Assembly (NCBI RefSeq): GCF_000812665.2
Contig: NZ_CP014327.1
Coordinates: 1,517,501-1,581,500 of the forward strand
Direction of reading: 5' to 3'
DNA length: 64,000 bases
DNA from: Falsihalocynthiibacter arcticus
GTDB lineage: Bacteria; Pseudomonadota; Alphaproteobacteria; Rhodobacterales; Rhodobacteraceae
Under the pieces are notes generated by a model. The model searched no databases and was not told where the DNA came from. It saw only the letters and a program-made list of their open reading frames with translations. Position 1 is the first letter of the stretch; the number at the start of each line of letters is the position of its first letter. Below are positions 1 to 11,477 of this stretch, piece by piece. Position numbers and translations under genes: made by a program.

Positions 1-231
1 AGTTTTTAAACTGATAGCGCGAGTAAGTGCTATCAAGAGCTACGAGCTCAAAAGTTTAAATAACTATCAAGTCAAGTACACTAACCAGGCTCAATCGAAA
101 GGTTGAGTCAAGCGATCCTACGCGGGATCGCGGTAGCTCTTCGGAGCTACATGTTCCGGTAACGTTTGTCACCGGAGCGGGAAAAAAGAACAAGCTCTTG
201 AAACAGTTGAAGCCTAGCTTCTTCTGGATCA
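1..231 (+). other. 3' part of the 16S-23S rRNA internal transcribed spacer
   Basis: This stretch precedes the 23S gene and holds no tRNA; the usual spacer tRNAs would lie upstream of the window. Bases 221-239 are complementary to 3054-3075 downstream of the 23S gene, forming the long stem from which RNase III normally releases pre-23S rRNA. No protein-coding signal is seen. Confidence 0.8.
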
Positions 232-3062
<2,831 letters not shown>

Positions 3063-3202
3063 GATCCAGTAGAAGATAGACTTCTACAAACCTGACCCCC
3101 GAACGTAAGTTTGGTAAGGGTTCAGGCGGAATAATCAAAAGCTACACTTTTTTAAGTGAAACTAAATCTGATAGTTAAAACTGTGTGTTGTGTTTCTTTC
3201 TC

Positions 3203-3320
3203 GGTTTGGTGGTCATGGCACAAGTGAAACACCCGATCCCATCCCGAACTCGGCAGTTAAGCACTGTTGCGCCAATGGTACTGCGTCTTAAGACGTGGGA
3301 GAGTAGGTCGCCGCCAAACC
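3203..3320 (+). rRNA. rrf: 5S ribosomal RNA
   Basis: The 118-nt sequence begins GGTTTGGTGG and ends CCGCCAAACC, which pair as the terminal helix. The internal CCGATCCCATCCCGAACTCG segment is the classic 5S loop. It lies about 140 bp after the 23S gene in the same direction, as expected in an rRNA operon. Confidence 0.96.
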
Positions 3321-3361
3321 TAGTAAGAAACATAACACGTATCTCTCAAACGATCCCTCAA

Positions 3362-3387
3362 ATCCCAGAAAATACAGAAACTGGGAT
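3362..3387 (+). terminator. hairpin between 5S and tRNA-fMet
   Basis: ATCCCAG (3362-3368) pairs with CTGGGAT (3381-3387) across a 12-nt A-rich loop. It has no T-tract, so it is more likely a processing or weak attenuating hairpin in the rRNA transcript than a strong terminator. Confidence 0.4.
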
Positions 3388-3414
3388 GCGAACTAAGGCA
3401 ACAAGCCTAAGCGT

Positions 3415-3479
<65 letters not shown>

Positions 3480-3491
<12 letters not shown>

Positions 3492-3549
3492 ATAATTACT
3501 AAACATATCAACACGTTATGAACCCCGCTTGCGGGGCTTCTTGCGTTCG
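3480..3549 (+). repeat. att-like direct repeat, copy 1 (tRNA-fMet 3' end plus terminator)
   Basis: These 70 bases run from the last 12 nt of tRNA-fMet through its terminator. They match 9727-9796 at 68 of 70 positions, with differences C/T at two sites. Direct repeats of a tRNA 3' end are the standard trace of integration by a tyrosine recombinase. The 3550-9726 interval would be the integrated island. No integrase gene is visible in it. Confidence 0.75.
3523..3536 (+). terminator. rRNA operon / tRNA-fMet terminator
   Basis: CCCCGC-TT-GCGGGG forms a perfect 6-bp GC-rich stem followed by CTTCTTGCGTT. It is conserved with one change in the duplicated copy at 9770-9783. The T-tract is interrupted, so it is a moderate intrinsic terminator. 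Confidence 0.7.
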
Positions 3550-3713
3550 AAAAACAACACTGGAAGCACTGTGGAAGCATAAGGAAACGTTTGGAGGATT
3601 GTGGCTAAATTAATGCAGGTGGAAAACAACGAGGCCGTAGCGGCGGGCGAATGTGACGACATCTTGATTGAAGGCTAAATCCACTCAGGGCCATCATAGT
3701 CAAGGGTTGTGAC

Positions 3714-4400
3714 TTAGGAAGCGTGTCGCTTTATTACGGCACGGTCCATCGCTTCAGATAATCGCTTGCGCATGAACTGCTTGAAGTTTCTCGCTTGAGG
3801 CATGATCTTTATTCCCTTTGCACCAAAGGTCTCTGATGCCCGCTTCAAGTAGCTATAAAATGTCCATGTTGCATAGTCATCGGGCGACCATTCGAGAGAG
3901 TCTACCCTACTATATCGTTGGCTAAAGTTTGAGTAATTGAAGGCATCTAATATTTCTTCTGCGGTCAAACTTGGGTGGGACTTTGAAAAACCGTTCGCGA
4001 TGCCTTTTGCAGTACGGGCTACTTTGCAATATAGCCGCTATATTGTGCTGTCACGTACGTACACAAACTTGCCATCATACTGAAACCCTAAATATTCGAA
4101 ACCGTTATGCCCCTGAAGGCCCTTGATGTGCGAAAACATCAACCCACTCTTCGATTTCTGAAACTCGGCAATGCAAGTTTTTTCCTGTTTGATAATTAGC
4201 TTTGAACCAGATTTTTTGATTTCTGCAATAGCAAGTTTTTCGGCTTCTTCCGCAACTCCATCTTCCGCAGGAATAATTAGCAAAATATCATCCGAATAAC
4301 GCATATAGACGCCACCTTTAGATACTGCAAAGTCGTCAAGTGTTTTGTCACAGTCGGCCGTCATTGTCGTGACCAATGGAATCGGCATAATCTCACGTTT
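3714..4400 (-). pseudogene. reverse transcriptase remnant (retron/DRT-like), N-terminally truncated, with in-frame stop
   Basis: The translated piece contains the RT catalytic motif YMRYSDDILLI (YxDD box) about 30 residues in. A following KLIIKQEKT and FEYLGFQYDGKFVYVR segment is typical of retron, Abi and DRT-type bacterial RTs. A TAG at 4038-4040 interrupts it right after VRDSTI. The same frame then continues without a break as RLYCKVARTAKG... to the stop at 3714, so a single nonsense codon separates two parts of one gene. The N-terminal fingers and palm half is missing where the gene meets the neighbouring glycosyltransferase at 4399. RTs of this kind act in phage defence. This one looks dead, and its exact class cannot be assigned from the fragment. 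Confidence 0.75.
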
Positions 4401-5616
4401 AAGTTCGCGACCAATGCAGCAAAGAAAAAACACTAGCGAACATTAAAATGACACCAACATAGGCAATATGAGGCATTCTAATAAGTGCCTGTAGTCCAAA
4501 CGTGTCGTGGTAAATTGAGTACATTGCAAGGCCTGATAGCTGTGTGAGTGCGACTATGCGCAGCAAGCGGAAGTCAACCAATGCCGCAACAAAGAGCAAC
4601 GATTCAGCTGGGAAGAAAAACCGTTCATGCATCTTAGGTAGGATAAAGGGCATTAACGCAGTTGAGATACATGCAAAATACAGGAGCGTGTGTGACGTAA
4701 ACGGCGTTGCATAAACGCGCCATGAAATGAAACTGGCCACAAGCGTCGCAAATGCCAATCCAGATACCACAATTGCGGAATAATGGTGGGTGATTTTCTC
4801 CGGCGATCCCAGTATATCCATCAAAATCCAAGGATTGCCAGCATTCATCGACAGACGGGTAAATGTTTGGGCTTGATCGGCATATATCGTCAGAACATCG
4901 AAGAGCTCTCTCCCAGAAAGCAGATAGAGTGCATTCACGATTAAGTACACTGGCACGAAAAGCGCGACTGAAATAAGCAACTCTTTGGGCCACTTCAGTA
5001 GATACCCAAATAAGAACGGAGCAAAAAACACCGCCTGCAGTTTAAACGATACGGCGACCGCAAACATAAGTCCTGCCAACAATGGCCGCTCCCGTAAAAC
5101 CGCAGCCATTGAGTATAAGATGAAGGCGGTGAAAAATGCGTCAGCTTGCCCCCAGCCGATGCCATTTAGCATAATTGTTGGAAGAAGCAGGTACAAAAGC
5201 CCAGCGTTCGTGCGGGCCATCCCAGACCACCCGAACGCAGCCAAACATAGGGTCACACCATAGGCGGCCATGCCGCTTCCGATAACTGAAGTGAGTTTGA
5301 CAATCCCGAGTTCCGAGAGAAATGAATCCAACAAACTCACCAGTTTTAAGAAGGTAATGTAACCAGCGGTATAATTCGAGAATGGTGTGGCAAACACGTC
5401 GAACCCGTTGGACTGTAAAATAGCACGCAACCAAGGTACCAAATACTTGAAGTGGTCTGGTTGGGTCACAGGATATAATTTAGCGTACCACACAATCAAG
5501 CATGCTAGGGCGATCAAAGTGACATAGGCTGAATTCAATTTGTCCTCGAGCGAATGCGCGTCTTCCTGAAAATCTACCCTCTGTTCGGAGACCATTGCGT
5601 TTGTTTCATATTCCAC
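4399..5616 (-). CDS. polytopic membrane glycosyltransferase (GT-C, Gpi18/mannosyltransferase-like)
   Basis: A hydrophobic protein of about 405 residues with roughly ten membrane segments. Motifs GWGQADAFF, SFKLQAVFFAPF and LPKMHERFFF are typical of Gpi18-like GT-C mannosyltransferases. These use a lipid-linked sugar donor on the outer face of the inner membrane. The open frame extends to a GTG at 5634, but a GAGGAG Shine-Dalgarno sits well placed before the GTG at 5616, which I prefer. It lies divergent from the gtrB cluster inside the tRNA-bounded island and probably contributes to surface glycan modification. The acceptor is unknown. Confidence 0.7.
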   Translation of the reverse strand: MEYETNAMVSEQRVDFQEDAHSLEDKLNSAYVTLIALACLIVWYAKLYPVTQPDHFKYLVPWLRAILQSNGFDVFATPFSNYTAGYITFLKLVSLLDSFLSELGIVKLTSVIGSGMAAYGVTLCLAAFGWSGMARTNAGLLYLLLPTIMLNGIGWGQADAFFTAFILYSMAAVLRERPLLAGLMFAVAVSFKLQAVFFAPFLFGYLLKWPKELLISVALFVPVYLIVNALYLLSGRELFDVLTIYADQAQTFTRLSMNAGNPWILMDILGSPEKITHHYSAIVVSGLAFATLVASFISWRVYATPFTSHTLLYFACISTALMPFILPKMHERFFFPAESLLFVAALVDFRLLRIVALTQLSGLAMYSIYHDTFGLQALIRMPHIAYVGVILMFASVFSLLHWSRT

Positions 5617-5634
5617 GAAATCTGTTCTCCTCAC

Positions 5635-5950
5635 TTAGGTGTCAAATTGGCCTGCCAGTCGATGACGACAAACAATAGACCCGTCCAAAAGCGCACAATA
5701 CAGTGGACCCCTTACGGCCGGTCCCAAATACCCAAAGTGGACAACTTACGGATGTATCACGTTGAAAAGCGCGTCGGTTTGCAGGCCTCTCCGCTATAGA
5801 TCGTTATTGGGCTATTGTCGTATTATAGTCGTAGTAATGCAACTCCGACAATTCTGAGATTTAAGGAGTAATCCGGCTAAGCCCCTCTCCAACCATATTC
5901 AATTATAATACAAAATTGACCGTCACAATTTTGCCGTACATAACCTATAG
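5635..5950. other. divergent intergenic region, no gene seen
   Basis: About 315 bp between the divergent GT-C gene and gtrB. It becomes AT-rich toward gtrB and presumably holds promoters for both. No convincing -35/-10 pair, RNA gene or coding frame could be assigned. Confidence 0.5.
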
Positions 5951-6013
5951 TTGTGCATACCAACTATTTTTCTAGCCAATTTATACTTATCAATGCTAAC
6001 TAAAAATATGCAT

Positions 6014-7000
6014 ATGAAACCAAACGTAACCTATAGTTTTGTCATCCCTTTTATGAATGAAGAGGCGGTTTTGCCGTTACTGATGGCTCGGCTGATACCG
6101 TTGATCGACCAGCTCGACGGATTGAGTGAGGTTGTTTTTGTGGACGACGGGAGTCACGACCAAGGTGCTGCGATCATTGCAGAATATTGTATGAGTGACC
6201 CCCGCGTTAAGCTGGTTCGTTTGTCCCGCAATTTCGGGCATCAGATTGCGGTCACAGCTGGGTTGGATATGGTGGTGGGCCAAGCGGTCATTATCATGGA
6301 CGCGGACCTACAAGATCCGCCGGAGTTTGTTTTGGAGTTGATTGAAAAGTGGCGCGAGGGCTACGAAATAGTCCATGCGCAACGCGGTGTACGCAGAGGT
6401 GAAACTTGGTTCAAAAAACTATCTGCCAACCTTTTTTATCGAACTTTGTCGCGATTGTCCTCGGTAGAAATCCCGCGGAATGTGGGAGATTTCAGATTGG
6501 TTGATGCGCGGGTTGTGCAAGCGATCAAATCGATGCCAGAACAAGACCGGTTTTTGCGCGGAATGTTTGCTTGGGTCGGATTTCGCCAAACCTTGGTTCA
6601 ATATGAGCGCCTAGAACGCGGTGCAGGTGAAACTAAATACCCCCTAAAAAAAATGATGCGACTGGCAATGGATGGCGTGATCGGCTTTTCCGACGCCCCG
6701 TTGCGATTGGCCCTTTGGTTAGGGGCATTAGTCTCATTAGGGGCTTTGTGCTATGGGGTCTATATTTTTACCCTTGCGGTGTTCACAGATCAACTAATTG
6801 AAGGCTGGGCCTCGACGATTGTGGTCCTATCGCTTCTGTCCGGAATGAATTTGATGATTAGCGGCGTTATCGGGCTGTATGTAGGGCGTATCCATGCCGA
6901 AAGTAAGCAACGCCCTCTATACTTTATATCTCAAAGTATCGGGTTACTGGGCGAGGTGGAAGCCCGCAGACGCAATGAGGCCATGAATGACCAAGAATGA
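6014..7000 (+). CDS. gtrB: GtrB-family polyprenyl-phosphate glycosyltransferase (GT2)
   Basis: A GT2 enzyme that transfers a sugar from a nucleotide donor to undecaprenyl phosphate at the cytoplasmic face. The N-terminal GT-A domain has SFVIPFMNEE, the VFVDDGSHD acidic motif and IIMDADLQDPPE. RFLRGMFAWVGF follows near residue 190. Two C-terminal membrane helices (about 235-300) carry the usual ISGVIGLYVGRI segment. Upstream in-frame starts exist at 5951, 5993 and 6008, and none has a clear Shine-Dalgarno. The start was chosen by family length. It overlaps the next gene by 14 bp, so they are co-transcribed with gtrA and the GT-C gene. Confidence 0.9.
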   Translation: MKPNVTYSFVIPFMNEEAVLPLLMARLIPLIDQLDGLSEVVFVDDGSHDQGAAIIAEYCMSDPRVKLVRLSRNFGHQIAVTAGLDMVVGQAVIIMDADLQDPPEFVLELIEKWREGYEIVHAQRGVRRGETWFKKLSANLFYRTLSRLSSVEIPRNVGDFRLVDARVVQAIKSMPEQDRFLRGMFAWVGFRQTLVQYERLERGAGETKYPLKKMMRLAMDGVIGFSDAPLRLALWLGALVSLGALCYGVYIFTLAVFTDQLIEGWASTIVVLSLLSGMNLMISGVIGLYVGRIHAESKQRPLYFISQSIGLLGEVEARRRNEAMNDQE

Positions 7001-7679
7001 ATTTGACGCCTACAGCGACAATTACACCGCCACTGTCGAGCAATCGATCAGCTTTTCTGGCTTATCGCATGGATTTTTTCAGCTTTCCAAGTCGTTGATG
7101 GTCGAAGATCTTCTGGCAATGCGCTTGAGTGATCGTGCCCAACCAACCCTGCTTGATGTTGGCTGTGGAGTTGGGGCTTTACACCCCCTGCTTTCCCCTA
7201 TGTTCGGAGCCATTAATGGGGTGGATGTTTCCAAAGATAGTATTCTGATGGCGCAGGCGAATAACCCCAAAAATCTCTATCAGGATTATGACGGCCAAAG
7301 CCTACCCTACGCCGACGACAGTTTTGATATGAGCTTGGCTGTTTGTGTAATGCATCATGTGCCAACCGAGCATTGGGTCAACTTTCTTGCCGAAATGACC
7401 CGCGTAGTTGCCCCAGGTGGAATGGTTTGTCTGATAGAGCATAATCCGATTAATCCCGCTACCCGACTTTCCGTCGCGCGATGCCCTTTCGACGCGGATG
7501 CTGTTTTGCTCGGCGCGAGCCAAATGAAGCGACGTTTGCGCGATGCTGGTTTGGCGGATGTTTCAACACGGCATTTTGTGTTTCTTCCGTCAAATAATCC
7601 CTTTTTCCGAGGTTTCGAGCGGTATTTACACTGGCTTCCGCTTGGGGCGCAATACGCAGCAATTGGCCGTGTTTCATGA
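6987..7679 (+). CDS. class I SAM-dependent methyltransferase
   Basis: A 230-residue protein with the SAM-binding glycine loop LLDVGCGVGAL (about residues 50-60), the acidic NGVDVSKDSI motif, SFDMSLAVCVMHHVP (motif IV-like) and RVVAPGGMVCLIEHNP. It belongs to the Methyltransf_11 group. It lies between gtrB and gtrA with overlaps on both sides, so its substrate is probably the glycan or lipid intermediate handled by this cluster. A methylated sugar or a cap is an inference. Confidence 0.85.
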   Translation: MTKNEFDAYSDNYTATVEQSISFSGLSHGFFQLSKSLMVEDLLAMRLSDRAQPTLLDVGCGVGALHPLLSPMFGAINGVDVSKDSILMAQANNPKNLYQDYDGQSLPYADDSFDMSLAVCVMHHVPTEHWVNFLAEMTRVVAPGGMVCLIEHNPINPATRLSVARCPFDADAVLLGASQMKRRLRDAGLADVSTRHFVFLPSNNPFFRGFERYLHWLPLGAQYAAIGRVS

Positions 7680-8053
7680 AAACAACAGCGTTAAGGGGAC
7701 AAGCAATTCGATTCGCTGGTGTGGGCGTTATTGCGTCGGCACTTTACTTTATTGTTGCGACCTTGCTGAATGGCCTCCTGCATTTGGCAACCTTGCCGTC
7801 TTCGATCGTGGCTTACGCAATTGGGGCTATGTTTTCATACCTCGGCCACAAACGTTTGACCTTCGCGGGGGCACCCTACGGTTCTACTACGATACCCAAA
7901 TTTATTGGCGCGACGATGGTTGGTTTGTTTCTTGCCTCAATCATTCCAGTTTTGCTGAATGATTATCGCCCGATAGTTTCCTTTGTCACAGTTCTGGGTG
8001 TTGTTCCTATATGCTCATTTCTAATGCTGAAATTGTTCGTCTTTCGCGCATGA
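7676..8053 (+). CDS. gtrA: GtrA-family membrane protein (putative flippase)
   Basis: A 125-residue protein with four predicted membrane helices and the characteristic FAGVGVIASALYF and SYLGHKRLTF segments. GtrA proteins are thought to flip undecaprenyl-phosphate-linked sugar across the inner membrane. Start and stop overlap the neighbours as ATGA on both sides (7676 and 8050), which supports one transcript. Confidence 0.85.
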   Translation: MKTTALRGQAIRFAGVGVIASALYFIVATLLNGLLHLATLPSSIVAYAIGAMFSYLGHKRLTFAGAPYGSTTIPKFIGATMVGLFLASIIPVLLNDYRPIVSFVTVLGVVPICSFLMLKLFVFRA

Positions 8054-9525
8054 TCCGTGATCTAATAATTCCCGCCGTTATCATGGTAATTTGTGCCAAC
8101 ATTTTGGCCGGTACGATGTTGAATCACGACGTCAGCTGGTATCTGATATCCACGGGATGGTGGCTGGACGGCTTGCCAATCTATGACCAGATTATCGAGT
8201 TGAACCCGCCATTAGCCTTCTATCTAACGGCGCCTCCCGTCTGGATTTCCCGTCTAATAGATGTGTCTGCAATCACAACCTACAAAGCCTGTATCTTCGC
8301 GGCAATTATGATCTCGCTTGTTATGACGCGTGCATTGTTGTGCTCTTCGCCCTCAGTGTCTGCAGTCCATAGGCGCATTTTTCTCGCGGTTTCCGCCCTC
8401 AGCTTAACCCTGCTTCCATTGCGCGACTTCGGGCAGCGAGATCACATATTTGCGATCCTGTTTTTACCATTTTTGGCTATGCAACTTTCGCAAGTCGAAT
8501 TTAGCAAGGTTACACGTGCGACAATTGCGGTATGGGCAACGCTTGGCACTGCACTGAAGCACTATTTTATTTTGATTCCGCTGCTTGTCTTGATCTACAA
8601 AATTGTCACCGAACGCAGTTTGCGCCCAATTCTGCGGGTCGAGTTCCTTTTGCCTATTGTGCTGTTGTTCGGATACGTCGTGGTTTCATATCTGTTGCAT
8701 CCAGCCTATTTTGAACGGATCATGCCTTGGACGCTTGAAGTTTACGGCACATATGAAAAAAACTTTATGGCTGTTTTGAAGCCGGTCATTCCAATAATAT
8801 GGATTCTTGTGGCAGCAACTAGTTTGGTTGCTATTACTCCGCAAAAAAACTCAGGGGCAGTCTTGGCGTTGATCGCGGCATTTGGCGCATTTGTGGTTTA
8901 TCTTATTCAATCCAAAGGTTGGACATATCACAGCATTCCTGCATCAGTTTATGCGATGCTCGCTATTACCTGGGCAGGCTGTGAGTTGTCACGCGCACGC
9001 GCGCAACAATGGCCTTTGTCTTTTGCTGCATTAGCCCTAGCTGTTTTACTCGTGCCTGCTCTTAAATTCGGCCCTTACAAAAATTCTGTTTACAAAGAAT
9101 TTTCTACCTATTTTGACTGCGAGCCAGGGCATCGTAGCTTTCAGGTTTTCAGCTCGAACGTCTGGTCTGGATTTCCTCTTGCGAATTTTGCTCAGGCAGA
9201 ACCTGCCAACAGAGCACCAGCATTGTGGCTTTTCCCTGGTGCGGCATTTTATTTGAGCCAAACGAGCCAGCCAGACGAACAACAAAAGTACCGAGAAACA
9301 CTAAAGGATGCCCGTGCATTGGTGCTAGATGATTTCTTTCGTACGCACCCGCAAATCGTGATCGTTGATACTTCTTCAAATAAATCCCATTTCAGCGGAG
9401 CGTCTTTTGACTATTTAGAATTTTTTCAGCAAGATGAGGCATTTTCATTGGCGTGGGCCGAGTATTACATTTCGGGAAAAGTTCTTCATTTTGAAGTGTA
9501 CAAACGTGCGGGCTGTGATGGTTAG
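8050..9525 (+). CDS. polytopic GT-C glycosyltransferase (Gtr type-specific transferase)
   Basis: About 491 residues with around ten membrane segments. An extracytoplasmic loop near the N terminus carries HDVSWYLISTGWWLDG followed by IIELNPPL, the acidic-loop layout of ArnT/PMT-like GT-C enzymes. A soluble C-terminal domain starts near residue 360. The ATGA overlap with gtrA sets the start at 8050. In gtr operons the third gene sets specificity by moving the flipped sugar onto O-antigen. The same role is inferred here. Confidence 0.75.
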   Translation: MIRDLIIPAVIMVICANILAGTMLNHDVSWYLISTGWWLDGLPIYDQIIELNPPLAFYLTAPPVWISRLIDVSAITTYKACIFAAIMISLVMTRALLCSSPSVSAVHRRIFLAVSALSLTLLPLRDFGQRDHIFAILFLPFLAMQLSQVEFSKVTRATIAVWATLGTALKHYFILIPLLVLIYKIVTERSLRPILRVEFLLPIVLLFGYVVVSYLLHPAYFERIMPWTLEVYGTYEKNFMAVLKPVIPIIWILVAATSLVAITPQKNSGAVLALIAAFGAFVVYLIQSKGWTYHSIPASVYAMLAITWAGCELSRARAQQWPLSFAALALAVLLVPALKFGPYKNSVYKEFSTYFDCEPGHRSFQVFSSNVWSGFPLANFAQAEPANRAPALWLFPGAAFYLSQTSQPDEQQKYRETLKDARALVLDDFFRTHPQIVIVDTSSNKSHFSGASFDYLEFFQQDEAFSLAWAEYYISGKVLHFEVYKRAGCDG

Positions 9526-10022
9526 ATGTACGTCGATTCAATATCGAAAGGACCTTTCCAGTCACTTTCTAAAGGATATTGGCTGTCATTTGTTCTGTGC
9601 GTCGGATACGTCAATTTATTAATTGAAGGCTGATCTAGCGCCGCTGATTGTGCGCTGGAATTATCAGTTGTTACCGTGCACTCTAAATACGACACCTCAG
9701 CGTTGTTCTGCAGCGCTGGTTACGGCCTCCCGCAACCAATAATTACCAAACATATCAACACGTTATGAATCCCGCTTGCGGGGCTTCTTGCGTTCGCAGT
9801 TTTGATGGTGCTGCAGCGGTGCTACGCTGGAGAGCAAACAATAGCTAAGATACTTCCCTTTAGAATCCGAACCGTGGAAGCAGACTGGAAACACGCGAAA
9901 ACCGATTTCGCGATAAACACGCCGCAATTCCGCCGTCGGCACTGTCAGCCACGCAAGAGACTGATTTCTAAATGGGGGTGGTATTCATTTCCGGTTTATC
10001 GATCAAAGGCGCGAGGAAGTAC
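9526..10022. other. island right boundary, no gene seen
   Basis: About 500 bp after the GT-C gene. It holds the second att-like repeat (9727-9796). Beyond the repeat, the GTGGAAGCA...GGAAAC wording near 9873-9890 loosely resembles the sequence after copy 1 (3571-3589). No convincing coding frame or integrase remnant was found. Confidence 0.5.
9727..9796 (+). repeat. att-like direct repeat, copy 2
   Basis: Matches 3480-3549 at 68 of 70 positions, including the last bases of tRNA-fMet with CCA and the whole terminator hairpin. There is no tRNA body in front of it. It therefore marks the distal end of an element that integrated at the tRNA 3' end. Confidence 0.75.
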
Positions 10023-10289
10023 TTACTCCATGAAGCTCATTAAAACGGATGATAATTTGCTGTCTGGGATAGCTACGATTTCTGTGGGTTGACCTTGTTT
10101 TGAGGCTTCAAGGGAGGCGAGCAAATAATCTGTTTGTGCCTGAATGCGAGCCAGACCGTTGGTCATATCGATTTCAGACATTGCAGCCTTGTTAGCGATC
10201 ATTTCTTTTAGAAAGTAAGAGATATTGGACATTGCCTGCGCAATGTCGGAATGAATGATATCTTGGTCCCGCAATATAGTGTGTGCCAT
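10023..10289 (-). CDS. small hypothetical protein
   Basis: An 88-residue acidic, mostly helical protein starting MAHTILRDQD, with an AGGA ribosome-binding site 9 nt before the ATG. I recognise no domain. It sits just outside the island repeat and is followed on the same strand by another small gene of similar style. Both may be passengers of the mobile region. Confidence 0.45.
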   Translation of the reverse strand: MAHTILRDQDIIHSDIAQAMSNISYFLKEMIANKAAMSEIDMTNGLARIQAQTDYLLASLEASKQGQPTEIVAIPDSKLSSVLMSFME

Positions 10290-10424
10290 GGCAGATTTCC
10301 TACTAGAATTTGATATAAATTCGTTGAGAATAATTAATGGACAATTAATGCGAGTGAGGAAATTGCGTTGCGAGCAAGAACTTGCCAAATGTTAGCAACC
10401 AATGAGCGAATTGATGCCGGAAGG

Positions 10425-10607
10425 CTAGTGAATTGAGAGTTCTTCGACAGTGTTATGTACAACGCTTGAGGCTAAGGCAACGTCGTTTGATAGGGAAACA
10501 CTGACCATTGCGCTCATGAGTATTTGGCTCGTTTCTGATAGACCAACATTCTCTGCCTGCATGGCTAAATCCATTAGTACGTTCGTAATCCAAGTTGGGT
10601 TTTCCAT
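10425..10607 (-). CDS. small hypothetical protein
   Basis: A 60-residue protein starting MENPTWITNV, rich in Ser, Val and Ala with a helical heptad feel. The frame extends upstream to a TTG at 10742, but that portion has no start signal. No family is recognised. It lies on the same strand as, and upstream of, the 10023-10289 gene. Confidence 0.35.
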   Translation of the reverse strand: MENPTWITNVLMDLAMQAENVGLSETSQILMSAMVSVSLSNDVALASSVVHNTVEELSIH

Positions 10608-10814
10608 GTATAGCTCAGTCCTTAGTTGCTTTAGGTTCAATCTGTAGTTGTGGAGAGTAATGAAGCAAGTATTATTTAACAACTCACTAACGACCTGATG
10701 TGGATAGCTATTCTCCGAATAGTTGGTTGATTTATCTTTCAATTGTATCTTTCATGTCATGTCCTCACGAGGAACGCAGTGATCGTGATACATGATCGGA
10801 TTGTCTGAAATAGA

Positions 10815-10853
10815 TACAAAAGCGCCCGACCATGCGGATCGAGCGCTTTTGTA
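10815..10853. terminator. bidirectional hairpin terminator
   Basis: TACAAAAGCGC (10815-10825) is perfectly complementary to GCGCTTTTGTA (10843-10853) with a 17-nt loop. The stem gives a T-run on either strand, so it can end transcription of the ATPase remnant (minus strand). It also insulates the small genes. Confidence 0.6.
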
Positions 10854-10875
10854 TGGTCCGAGCGATTCTTATCGC

Positions 10876-11477
10876 TCAACCCGCAGCGATCTGTATTACC
10901 CGCATTCCTGTTTTGCCTTCGCGATTAAAGTTCATTGAGATATCACGCCGTCGCACTACGGGCTGCACCCGCCGTAATGCCGCCCCAAACCGAGCCTCTG
11001 ATCGCAGGAAGCTGCGGCTGTCTTCCGTTAGCGCAGGAATGCCGTTGAGCAAGCAGGGCTGCGTCGCGTTAAACAACACTTCGTCGCTATCTGTGTGCAG
11101 ATTGCGGGTGCCAAAACCACCGCCCGTTGCAATCCGACAGAAGGCATCGGCCATCTTAGGGCGGATGGTTGAGAGATTGTCAAAGCTCAGAACATGGTTG
11201 TGCATCGCGGCGATGACTAAATCTTGCTCAGAGTTGGGGTGCTGCGCGTACTGGGGCTTGCGGGATCGATCAGATCGCGCAGGGTTCGCGCGGTGGTACT
11301 TTTGGCGCTGCCTTGTTCGCCTGAAAGGATCAGAATGGGGTAGGGGCCTTCGGGATGGAAACACCCCAAGAGCCACGCCACCAACATTTGGAAATCCGCT
11401 TCCGTTTCCACATTCAAAAACTTGCGCAGCAGGTTGATCCCGCCCGGATGGTGTTCCGGTGTTGGAAGCGCTTGCAT
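10876..11477 (-). pseudogene. phage/plasmid primase-helicase-like P-loop ATPase remnant
   Basis: The minus strand encodes a Walker A motif in LSGEQGSAKSTTARTLRD (about 11310). A second frame carries SEQDLVIAAMHNHVLSFDN and ADAFCRIATGGGFGTRNL, the order seen in D5-like ATPases of phages and integrative elements. The frame switch sits in a CCCC run (11236-11239), where one more base would join the two frames. The N-terminal primase part is missing. Between NGI and the C-terminal SEARFGAALRRVQP piece there also seems to be an internal deletion. It is a relic of a mobile element. Confidence 0.65.
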
